DNA of 7,198 nt. Source: Bacilli bacterium. Lineage in GTDB: Bacteria > Bacillota_I > Bacilli_A > RF39 > UBA660. Below, in pieces: positions 1 to 4,818 of this stretch. A model generated the notes under the pieces. That model saw only the letters and a list, made by a program, of their open reading frames with translations. It was not told the DNA's origin and made no database searches. The stretch spans positions 1-7,198 of the forward strand of contig SKIH01000026.1 of assembly GCA_007116525.1 (NCBI GenBank). The letters are read 5' to 3'. Position numbers and translations under genes: made by a program. Within the stretch, counting starts at the first letter, position 1. The number at the start of each line of letters is the position of its first letter.

Positions 1-41
1 CCCTTAAAAGCAGCTTTTTCCTTGGAATATAACGAAAAAAC

Positions 42-70
42 TTGATTTATTCTTAATTTAGTGCTATTCT
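42..70 (+). promoter_or_regulatory. Predicted sigma-A-type promoter of the HU gene
   Basis: A -35 like TTGATT (42-47) is followed after 17 bases by TATTCT (65-70), with TG one base upstream of the -10 (62-63), which is an extended -10. Transcription would start near 77 and give a leader of about 36 bases. A second TATAAT at 92-97 lies 15 bases before the ATG but has no recognisable -35, so I treat it as secondary. Confidence 0.6.
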
Positions 71-112
71 TTAGATATAAGCCAAAAGGTTTATAATAAG
101 GAGGTATATATT

Positions 113-385
113 ATGTCAAAAACAGAATTAGTTGCATTTATTGCAGAAGAAACAGGATTAACTAAAGCAGACGCAGCAAGAGCTTACGATGCTATGGTTG
201 AAGGAGTAACAAAAGGATTAAAAGATGAAGGTAAAGTAACATTAACTGGATTCGCTACTTTCAACGCTAAACATAAAGAAGCAAAAATGGGACGTAACCC
301 AAAAACTGGTGAGCCAGTTAAAATTGCAGCAAGAACTGCTGTTACTATTAAGCCTGGTTCAAAGTTAAAAGAAGCTTTAAACTAA
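113..385 (+). CDS. hup: HU family DNA-binding protein
   Basis: This is a histone-like HU protein, a small homodimer that bends and compacts DNA in the nucleoid. The 90 residues match the family's usual length exactly. The N-terminal half is the helical dimer core. The beta arm carries the hallmark GRNPKTGEP stretch at residues 60-68, with the DNA-intercalating proline at 63, followed by the basic segment ending in PGSKLKEALN. The start is set by a near-perfect AAGGAGG site (98-104) eight bases before the ATG. The gene stands alone between its own promoter and a strong terminator, as expected for an abundant protein. HU and IHF share this fold. The single gene and the Firmicutes setting favour HU (hbs-like). 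Confidence 0.97.
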   Translation: MSKTELVAFIAEETGLTKADAARAYDAMVEGVTKGLKDEGKVTLTGFATFNAKHKEAKMGRNPKTGEPVKIAARTAVTIKPGSKLKEALN

Positions 386-413
386 AAAACGAAGACGAAA
401 GTCTTCTTTTTTT
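384..413 (+). terminator. Intrinsic terminator of the HU gene
   Basis: A perfect 6-bp stem GAAGAC/GTCTTC (391-396 with 401-406) is closed by a GAAA tetraloop of the stable GNRA type and followed by seven T (407-413). The A-run before the stem overlaps the HU stop codon. Confidence 0.9.
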
Positions 414-414
414 A

Positions 415-423
415 TGTTATAAT
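415..423 (+). promoter_or_regulatory. Extended -10 promoter of the PHP gene
   Basis: TGTTATAAT (415-423) is a consensus extended -10 that begins one base after the HU terminator T-run. No good -35 is visible, because that region is the terminator stem. The -10 ends 15 bases before the ATG, so transcription would start near 430, right at the GGTGAT ribosome site (430-435). Confidence 0.6.
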
Positions 424-438
424 AAATATGGTGATAAA

Positions 439-1293
439 ATGAAAAACAAAATAGATATGCATATACATAGTTATATATCAGACGGAGACTACGACACAAA
501 AAAAGTAGTTGAATTAATTAAAGAGAGTGGAGTAAAGACATTTTCATTAACTGATCATGATAACATTTTAGGAAACTTTGAAATCATGGATCATTTAGAT
601 GAGGGAATGGAGTTTATTACTGGTGTCGAAATGACAGCGTATATAGAAAAAGGAGAACTCCATATTTTAGGGTACGATATTGACTTGAATAATAAAGAAT
701 TAAAAAAAGAGTTAGTTAATCAAGATAATCTTGCTAGATTTAGGGTTAAAATGCTACTGAGTTATTTAAGTGAAGTTTTTGGAATTAAATTTTCAAAGGA
801 AGAGGAAGCAACATTGTTAAATAAAAAGGGCAATGTTGGAAGGCCCGAAGTAGCAAAACTGCTTATTAAGCATAGTTATGTTAGTAGTGTTAGGGAGGCA
901 TTTGCTAAATACTTAATAGAAGCTCACAATAACATTAAAAATGCGATTAATTATTTGAGTGGAGAAGAAATTATTGCTCTTATTAAAGATGCCGGAGGGG
1001 TGCCTGTATTAGCACATCCTATATTTCTTCAAAAAACAATTGATGAGTTAGATGAATATATTGGTGAATTAAAAAAATACGGTCTTATGGGAATCGAAGT
1101 GTATCATAGTAAACAATCTACAGAATACAGCGAGAAACTGCTTGAAATAGCGACCAAATATGATTTGTTAGTATCATGTGGTAGTGATTATCACGGTCCG
1201 AATGTTAAGCCTGATGTTTTTATTGGTAAAGTTGCCAACAACATGTTAGAAATAGACAGCGTTTCTTTAGTAGATTATATAAGAAGTAGGTGA
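439..1293 (+). CDS. PHP-domain phosphoesterase (TrpH/YciV/RNase AM-like)
   Basis: This is a metal-dependent phosphoesterase of the PHP superfamily; 284 residues is typical of the TrpH/YciV branch. The metal-binding motifs are all present in order: DMHIHS with H8 and H10, SDG at 14-16, LTDHD at 37-41, GVE with E64, HILGYD with H75, LAHP with H193, and GSDYHG with D250 and H252. Characterised relatives (E. coli YciV/RNase AM) remove nucleotides from RNA 5' ends and hydrolyse 3',5'-bisphosphonucleotides; that activity is an inference here. PolX and histidinol phosphatase also use this fold but differ in length and architecture. The ATG follows GGTGAT by three bases. The stop TGA lies inside the ribosome site of the next gene, so the two are probably translationally coupled. 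Confidence 0.9.
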   Translation: MKNKIDMHIHSYISDGDYDTKKVVELIKESGVKTFSLTDHDNILGNFEIMDHLDEGMEFITGVEMTAYIEKGELHILGYDIDLNNKELKKELVNQDNLARFRVKMLLSYLSEVFGIKFSKEEEATLLNKKGNVGRPEVAKLLIKHSYVSSVREAFAKYLIEAHNNIKNAINYLSGEEIIALIKDAGGVPVLAHPIFLQKTIDELDEYIGELKKYGLMGIEVYHSKQSTEYSEKLLEIATKYDLLVSCGSDYHGPNVKPDVFIGKVANNMLEIDSVSLVDYIRSR

Positions 1294-1294
1294 T
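1289..1294 (+). promoter_or_regulatory. Ribosome site overlapping the PHP stop codon
   Basis: GGTGAT (1289-1294) contains the PHP stop TGA (1291-1293) and lies four bases before the ATG at 1299. This spacing favours 1299 over the in-frame GTG at 1290, which would sit inside the ribosome site itself. Confidence 0.7.
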
Positions 1295-1298
1295 ATAC

Positions 1299-1964
1299 AT
1301 GTATGAGGATGCAGTATATATTTTGAATAAACTAAAAGAAAATAACTTTGATGCCTATATTGTAGGGGGGTATCCAAGGGATAAGTATTTGGGTATCGAA
1401 AGTAATGATTTTGATATTTGTACTAGTGCTAAACCTGAAGAAACAGCGAAAATATTTAAAACAACAGACTTATCACATAAAAAGTTTGGTAGAGTCGATA
1501 TTTATTTAAAGAGTAATATTTATCAAGTGACTACTTTTAGAAAAGATATTTGTTATGATGAGAAAAGAATGCCTACGATATGTTATGTTAGTAACTTGCT
1601 TGATGATTTAAAGCGCCGAGATTTCATCATTAACACTCTTGCAATCGATAGCAATGGCAATTATGTTGATTTGCTTGGTGCAATTGAAGACTTAGATAAC
1701 AAAGTTATTAAGACTGTCAAAAACTCTCATGAAAGTATTATAGAAGATCCTTTAAGAATACTTAGGGCTATAAGGTTTAGTATTAAGTTGTCTTTTGATA
1801 TAAATGAGGATTTGTCAAATCAAATGAGTAAGCACGCTAAGTTAGTAAATAACATTTCATCTAACAAAGTTAGAGAAGAAATCAATAAAATTATTGCTAT
1901 AGATGATAAGATGGCCAGTGACATGCTTCAAAAGTACAATTTGTCAGAAACCCTTGATTTATAG
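1299..1964 (+). CDS. Short class II CCA-adding/poly(A) polymerase-type nucleotidyltransferase
   Basis: The family adds CCA to tRNA 3' ends (or A tails to RNA). Class II motifs are visible: motif A VGGYPRD at 22-28 with the metal pair D37/D39 in NDFDICTSA, the TTFRKD segment at 78-83, motif B RRDFIINTLA at 106-115, motif D EDPLRILRAIRF at 149-160, and a motif E-like ISSNKVREEINKI at 186-198. EDxxR in motif D is the form seen in CCA-adding enzymes rather than poly(A) polymerases. At 221 residues the protein is little more than half the usual length of about 400. It stops shortly after motif E, so the C-terminal body and tail that hold the tRNA are missing. No leftover tail is seen downstream, where a promoter and a new gene begin at once. 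The usual GGxVRD valine is proline here. It is either a naturally minimal enzyme or a decayed one; the intact motifs favour the former. Confidence 0.85.
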   Translation: MYEDAVYILNKLKENNFDAYIVGGYPRDKYLGIESNDFDICTSAKPEETAKIFKTTDLSHKKFGRVDIYLKSNIYQVTTFRKDICYDEKRMPTICYVSNLLDDLKRRDFIINTLAIDSNGNYVDLLGAIEDLDNKVIKTVKNSHESIIEDPLRILRAIRFSIKLSFDINEDLSNQMSKHAKLVNNISSNKVREEINKIIAIDDKMASDMLQKYNLSETLDL

Positions 1965-1970
1965 TATAAT
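1941..1970 (+). promoter_or_regulatory. Promoter inside the 3' end of the CCA-type gene
   Basis: TTGTCA (1941-1946) and a consensus TATAAT (1965-1970) are separated by 18 bases. The -10 starts directly after the upstream TAG stop. It would drive the 72-residue protein with a leader of about 13 bases. No terminator separates the two genes, so read-through from upstream is also possible. Confidence 0.75.
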
Positions 1971-1990
1971 TATAGTAGGAGGTGTTTCTC

Positions 1991-2209
1991 ATGGGATTTT
2001 TTAAGAAATTGTTTGGAAAAACAAAAGAAGAAGTCGGGAAAAAAATCGATGATCCTAAAATGGAGTTAGAAGGTAAAACTGAAAGGCTTAAAGAGGAAAC
2101 AAAAGAAAACTTCGAAGAAAAAAAAGAACAAATAAAAGAAGATTTCGAAGAAAAAAAAGATAAAGCTTTAGACAAAGTTAATGAAAAAATTGACGATGTG
2201 ACGAAATAA
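1991..2209 (+). CDS. Small highly charged helical protein with 11-residue repeats
   Basis: I do not recognise a precise family. The 72 residues begin with a short hydrophobic/basic segment (MGFFKKLFGK), possibly an amphipathic membrane-binding helix. The rest is almost all K, E and D with no cysteine, proline only at 22, and no transmembrane segment. Residues from about 37 show an 11-residue register (FEEKKEQIKED, then FEEKKDKALDK), the periodicity known from LEA group 3 and apolipoprotein-like helices. It also resembles YtxH- or CsbD-like small stress proteins in composition, but that is not a homology claim. The start is set by AGGAGGTG (1977-1984) six bases before the ATG; the in-frame GTG at 1982 lies inside that site. 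It has its own strong promoter and terminator, so it is very likely a real, well-expressed gene. Confidence 0.8.
   Translation: MGFFKKLFGKTKEEVGKKIDDPKMELEGKTERLKEETKENFEEKKEQIKEDFEEKKDKALDKVNEKIDDVTK
2111..2160 (+). repeat. Direct repeat encoding the 11-residue unit
   Basis: Two identical 17-base copies, TTCGAAG followed by eight A and GA, lie at 2111-2127 and 2144-2160, exactly 33 bases apart. This in-frame tandem duplication produces FEEKK twice. Each copy holds an A8 run, a possible slippage site. Confidence 0.85.
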
Positions 2210-2233
2210 AAAAACTACTATGTAGTTTTTTTT
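2208..2233 (+). terminator. Intrinsic terminator after the small charged protein
   Basis: An A-run plus CTAC (2208-2218) pairs with GTAG plus eight T (2222-2233) across a three-base loop. The A-run overlaps the stop codon. The stem is nearly identical to that of the terminator at 3501-3527. Confidence 0.85.
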
Positions 2234-2245
2234 GATACAATGATG

Positions 2246-2251
2246 TATAAT
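2246..2251 (+). promoter_or_regulatory. Predicted -10 element of the dnaD-nth operon
   Basis: A consensus TATAAT lies 12 bases after the preceding T-run and exactly 15 bases before the dnaD ATG. No convincing -35 exists: the TTGATA at 2232-2237 is only 8 bases away, too close. Transcription would start near 2258, just before GGTGAT (2258-2263). Confidence 0.5.
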
Positions 2252-2266
2252 AAAGTTGGTGATAAA

Positions 2267-2905
2267 ATGGTAGAAAAAGTTATTAGTATTTTAAAAGATA
2301 GTAGTTGGAATGTTCCAAAAGAACTAATTTTAAATTATAAAAAAATGGATATAGATGAGAAAAGTTTAATTGTTTTAATATATCTTTTAAATAGTAAAGA
2401 CTGTATATATAACCCTAAAAAAATATGTGATGATTTATCAATGGATATGAATGAAGTGCTAGTAATAGTTAACACTTTAAAGGAAAAAGAGTTTATAAGT
2501 TTAAAATTTAGAAAAATTGAAAAATTTAGAGAAGAGTGTATTGAAATAGATAAACTTTATGAGAAAATCGCATATAAAATGTTAGATGAAGAAGAAAAAG
2601 AAGTTTCAAATAAACTTTTTGAAGTTTTTGAAAAAGAATTTGGAAGAAATTTGTCTCCAATGGAGTATGAGATTTTATCGAAATGGCAAGAAAGTGGTTT
2701 TAGCGATGAAATAATAGAGTTAGCTCTATCAGAAGCTGTATATAACGGAGTATTTAATTTTAGGTATATAGATAAAATTTTATTTGAGTGGAAAAAGAAA
2801 AACATTAATTCTAAAGAGGGCTTAGACAAAGTTTCTAATAAAGTCAAAAATGATGAAGAAACAGACACTGAATTAATTGATTATGATTGGTTAAATGAAG
2901 ACTAA
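2267..2905 (+). CDS. dnaD: DnaD-family primosomal/replication initiation protein
   Basis: DnaD acts in replication initiation and restart in Firmicutes, binding DNA with DnaB and DnaI to help load the helicase. The N-terminal part (about 1-95) has a winged-helix look, with the ICDDLSMDMNEVLVIVNTLKEKEFI stretch as the probable recognition region. The C-terminal DnaD domain runs from about 120 to 180: EFGRNLSPMEYEILSKW, GFSDEIIELAL, then the family's YxxxIxxxW signature at Y167, I171, W175. The tail is acidic. The start at 2267 is chosen because GGTGAT lies three bases upstream, as in the PHP gene; an in-frame ATG at 2240 lies upstream of the -10 element. The 212-residue length fits the family. 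The adjacent nth gene repeats the dnaD-nth order of Bacillus. Confidence 0.93.
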   Translation: MVEKVISILKDSSWNVPKELILNYKKMDIDEKSLIVLIYLLNSKDCIYNPKKICDDLSMDMNEVLVIVNTLKEKEFISLKFRKIEKFREECIEIDKLYEKIAYKMLDEEEKEVSNKLFEVFEKEFGRNLSPMEYEILSKWQESGFSDEIIELALSEAVYNGVFNFRYIDKILFEWKKKNINSKEGLDKVSNKVKNDEETDTELIDYDWLNED

Positions 2906-3518
2906 GTTAATAAAAGATTATTTAAATAAAATAATACCTGATGCTAAATGTGAGCTAAACTATACAAAAGACTATGAACTGTTAATCGCTACAATGTTGA
3001 GTGCTCAAACAACGGATATAAAAGTAAATATGGTAACAAAATTGCTTTTTGAAAAGTACGATACTATAGAAAAACTTGCTGCAGCAGATATAGATGAAAT
3101 AAAAAATATTATAAGGCCTATTGGCACATATAATAAAAAAGCTAAAAATATTATATCTATAGCAAATAAATTAAAAGAGAATGGCTGCATGCCAAACGAC
3201 AGGGACTTTTTGGAAAGTTTGGACGGGGTAGGTAGGAAAACGACTAATGTTGTATTAAGTAATATATATGACGAACCTTTAATTGCAGTTGATACGCATG
3301 TTTCTAGAGTTTCTAAACGTTTGGGGTTAGCAAAAGAGACTGATAGTCCTGATCAAATAGAACTTAAGTTAAATCAAAAGTTTGCAAAAAAGGATTTAGT
3401 AAGATTGCATCATCAATTAGTTTTATTTGGGCGATATTATTGTAAATCACAGAAACCGCTTTGTGAAAGTTGTGAGCTTAAAATTATTTGTAAGCATTAT
3501 AAAAAACTACGTAAGTAG
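2895..3518 (+). CDS. nth: Endonuclease III (DNA glycosylase/AP lyase)
   Basis: This bifunctional base-excision repair enzyme removes oxidised pyrimidines and cleaves at the resulting abasic site. LSAQTTD at 35-41 and the helix-hairpin-helix LDGVGRKTTNVVL at 109-121 are typical. Catalytic K115 and D133 (in AVDTHV) are 18 residues apart, as in the E. coli enzyme (K120/D138). The iron-sulfur cluster motif C-x6-C-x2-C-x5-C is complete at C183, C190, C193 and C199. Length 207 is normal. The start overlaps dnaD by 11 bases and no good ribosome site precedes it, so translation probably depends on ribosomes finishing dnaD. The last codons and the TAG stop form half of the terminator hairpin. Confidence 0.96.
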   Translation: MKTKLIKDYLNKIIPDAKCELNYTKDYELLIATMLSAQTTDIKVNMVTKLLFEKYDTIEKLAAADIDEIKNIIRPIGTYNKKAKNIISIANKLKENGCMPNDRDFLESLDGVGRKTTNVVLSNIYDEPLIAVDTHVSRVSKRLGLAKETDSPDQIELKLNQKFAKKDLVRLHHQLVLFGRYYCKSQKPLCESCELKIICKHYKKLRK

Positions 3519-3527
3519 TTTTTTTTT
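3501..3527. terminator. Bidirectional terminator between nth and lemA
   Basis: A6-CTAC (3501-3510) pairs with GTAG-T6 (3515-3524) around a GTAA loop, with nine T (3519-3527) on the plus strand and at least six T on the minus strand. It serves the convergent genes in both directions. The nth stop codon (3516-3518) lies inside the right arm, and the lemA stop (3529-3531) begins two bases after the T-run. Confidence 0.85.
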
Positions 3528-3528
3528 A

Positions 3529-4077
3529 TTACAATTTGAAATCTTTAATATCTTCATCTTCCATATCCTTGCCATCAAAGTATGGCTTAAGTTTGTACTT
3601 GAAAACTTTTGCTACGATATTAGAAGGTATTTTTCTAACTAATTTATTATAACCGGTAATAACATCGTTGTAGTATTTTCTAAGTGCATAAATTTCTATT
3701 TCTGTTTCGTTTAAGTTGGCGTCTATTTTAATAAAACTTTCATTATGATGAAGTTCAGCATAGCAGTCCTTATATTCATTAAATTCATTTATTGCATCAT
3801 ATAATATTCTATCTAGTTCAAAGTTAGATATTTTTCTAGATCTAAGTTTAACTATCATAGATAAGACGTTTTTTTTGTCCTCATCATTTTCAATATGACT
3901 GTTAATAACGTTTATAGATCTATTTAACAAATCGAATCTTTGTCTTAAAATAGCATCTATACTAGCCTCTGCTTCATTAATTCTAACTAAGTAGCTTTGA
4001 AACTTATTATAAATAGATACAAATACCATTAAGATTAGTAAAACAAGAATTACTATTGAAAGTATTATTAACATCAT
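3529..4077 (-). CDS. lemA: LemA family membrane-anchored protein
   Basis: LemA proteins are anchored by one N-terminal helix with a helical-bundle domain; their molecular role is poorly defined. Residues 3-22 form a clear transmembrane segment. The domain matches family landmarks: EAEASIDAILRQRFDLL at 35-51, corresponding to the usual IDVQLKRRYDLI, and near the C-terminus a stretch with NESFIKI, ETEIEIYALRKYYNDVITGYN and PSNIVAK then KPYF. The PNLV that normally follows the first motif is not conserved. Length is about 182 residues. The start is ambiguous: GTG (4086) is followed by four ATG codons in a row, and the GGTGAT site (4087-4082) overlaps the first of them. I chose the ATG at 4077 by spacing; 4074 or 4083 are alternatives. 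It is monocistronic and no TPM-domain or HtpX partner is seen nearby. Confidence 0.87.
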   Translation of the reverse strand: MMLIILSIVILVLLILMVFVSIYNKFQSYLVRINEAEASIDAILRQRFDLLNRSINVINSHIENDEDKKNVLSMIVKLRSRKISNFELDRILYDAINEFNEYKDCYAELHHNESFIKIDANLNETEIEIYALRKYYNDVITGYNKLVRKIPSNIVAKVFKYKLKPYFDGKDMEDEDIKDFKL

Positions 4078-4086
4078 CATCATCAC
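4072..4086 (-). repeat. Triplet repeat forming the lemA start
   Basis: On the minus strand this reads GTG then ATG four times, a short trinucleotide repeat that both ends the ribosome site and supplies five possible start codons. Gain or loss of a unit would keep the frame but change the spacing. Confidence 0.8.
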
Positions 4087-4094
4087 CTAAAGAA

Positions 4095-4123
4095 ATTATA
4101 CCAAAATAAAGGGTTGTTATCAA
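4095..4123 (-). promoter_or_regulatory. Promoter of lemA
   Basis: On the minus strand, TTGATA (4123-4118) and TATAAT (4100-4095) are separated by exactly 17 bases, with TGG before the -10 giving an extended -10. Transcription would start near 4088, at the ribosome site itself. Confidence 0.85.
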
Positions 4124-4129
4124 TTGTTT

Positions 4130-4158
4130 TTGAGTTTATTATAACTTCGTGTTAAAAT
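4130..4158 (+). promoter_or_regulatory. Promoter of the pduL-type gene
   Basis: TTGAGT (4130-4135), a 17-base spacer and TAAAAT (4153-4158) preceded by TGT (extended -10) form a good sigma-A-like promoter. It is divergent from the lemA promoter; the two -35 boxes are only six bases apart. Confidence 0.7.
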
Positions 4159-4179
4159 TGTAAAGAGGAGAGTGATTTG

Positions 4180-4740
4180 GTGAAAGTTAAATTAGGTGTC
4201 TCAAATAGACACGTTCATTTAAGTGAAGATATTTTAAATGTTTTATTCGACGGTGACCTAACTAAAAAAAGGGATTTAATCCAAACAGGACATTATGCTT
4301 GTGATGAAACTGTTGATATAAAAACAGACAAAGGAATTATAGAAAATGTAAGGGTTTTAGGACCACTTAGAAATTATACGCAAGTTGAAATTTCTAAAAC
4401 TGACGCTTATAAATTGGGCATTAATCCACCTGTGAGAGATTCGGGAGACCTAAAAAATGCTGCGGCCGTTACGTTAGTATCTGATAAGGCGGAAATAGAA
4501 GTGAAGGAATCATGTATTATAGCTACAAGACACATACACTTAACGCCGGATGATGTTTCTAAATATGGATTAGAGGGAATAGACAAAGTCAGCGTCAAAG
4601 CCGAGGGTATTAAAGGAAGTATTTTGCAAAATGTTTTTTTAAAGGTAGATGAAAGTTTCACTTTAGAACTTCATTTAGATACAGATGATGCTAATGCGAA
4701 CTTGTTAAAAACAGGGGATTTACTAGACGTAATTAAATAA
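4180..4740 (+). CDS. pduL: PduL-type phosphate acyltransferase
   Basis: PduL enzymes interconvert acyl-CoA and acyl-phosphate (propanoyl or acetyl) and can replace the unrelated Pta enzyme in an acetate/ATP pathway with acetate kinase. The two family halves are visible: GVSNRHVHLS at 6-15 with metal-binding H11 and H13, and ATRHIHLTP with H118 and H120; ELHLDTDDANAN with H165 probably supplies another ligand. At 186 residues it is the short form. It starts directly at the catalytic domain with no N-terminal encapsulation peptide, and no microcompartment shell gene is near, so a cytosolic Pta-like role is likely. The start is a GTG (4180) after GAGGAG (4165-4170); a TTG at 4177 adds one residue and cannot be excluded. 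It is monocistronic. Confidence 0.93.
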   Translation: MKVKLGVSNRHVHLSEDILNVLFDGDLTKKRDLIQTGHYACDETVDIKTDKGIIENVRVLGPLRNYTQVEISKTDAYKLGINPPVRDSGDLKNAAAVTLVSDKAEIEVKESCIIATRHIHLTPDDVSKYGLEGIDKVSVKAEGIKGSILQNVFLKVDESFTLELHLDTDDANANLLKTGDLLDVIK

Positions 4741-4763
4741 AAGCTTTTTTATGAGCTTTTTTT
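4739..4763 (+). terminator. Intrinsic terminator of the pduL-type gene
   Basis: AAAAGCT (4739-4745) pairs with AGCTTTT (4754-4760) across an eight-base T-rich loop, followed by more T to 4763. The stem has only two G-C pairs, so it is weaker than the HU terminator. It begins at the stop codon. Confidence 0.75.
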
Positions 4764-4765
4764 GT

Positions 4766-4793
4766 TTGATATTTTCAATATATGTGTTATAAT
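4766..4793 (+). promoter_or_regulatory. Promoter of the DUF1934-argS-rpoE operon
   Basis: TTGATA (4766-4771) and TATAAT (4788-4793) are 16 bases apart, with TGT before the -10 (extended -10). It begins three bases after the preceding T-run and leaves a leader of about 18 bases. Confidence 0.8.
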
Positions 4794-4818
4794 TTCAACA
4801 TAAAAAAAGGTGATATTT

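Noticed and set aside
6..19. Possible terminator of an upstream gene (AAAAG, loop CAG, CTTTT)
   Set aside because: Only a 5-bp stem with a single G-C pair and a three-base loop is visible at the window edge; the upstream gene is not seen.
1291..1293. Possible TGA-as-tryptophan code
   Set aside because: Trp positions in conserved proteins all use TGG, no internal TGA is needed, and the PHP gene ends naturally at TGA with the next start correctly placed.
1897..2175. Minus-strand open frame rich in Ser and Phe, opposite the small charged protein
   Set aside because: It is the antisense of AAA/GAA-rich codons of the real gene, has no ribosome site, and spans two plus-strand genes and a promoter.
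1965..2209. Idea that the missing C-terminus of the CCA-type enzyme continues in another frame
   Set aside because: The following bases hold a promoter, a ribosome site and an unrelated charged protein; there is no room for a 170-residue body and tail.
2557..2868. Minus-strand open frame inside dnaD
   Set aside because: It is antisense to a well-supported gene, with low-complexity Ser/Phe/Leu content and no expression signals.
3427..3642. Plus-strand open frame crossing the nth/lemA terminator
   Set aside because: It overlaps the 3' ends of two real genes in another frame or strand and runs through a strong terminator.
4407..4661. Minus-strand open frame within the pduL-type gene
   Set aside because: Shadow of a conserved gene, without ribosome site or promoter.
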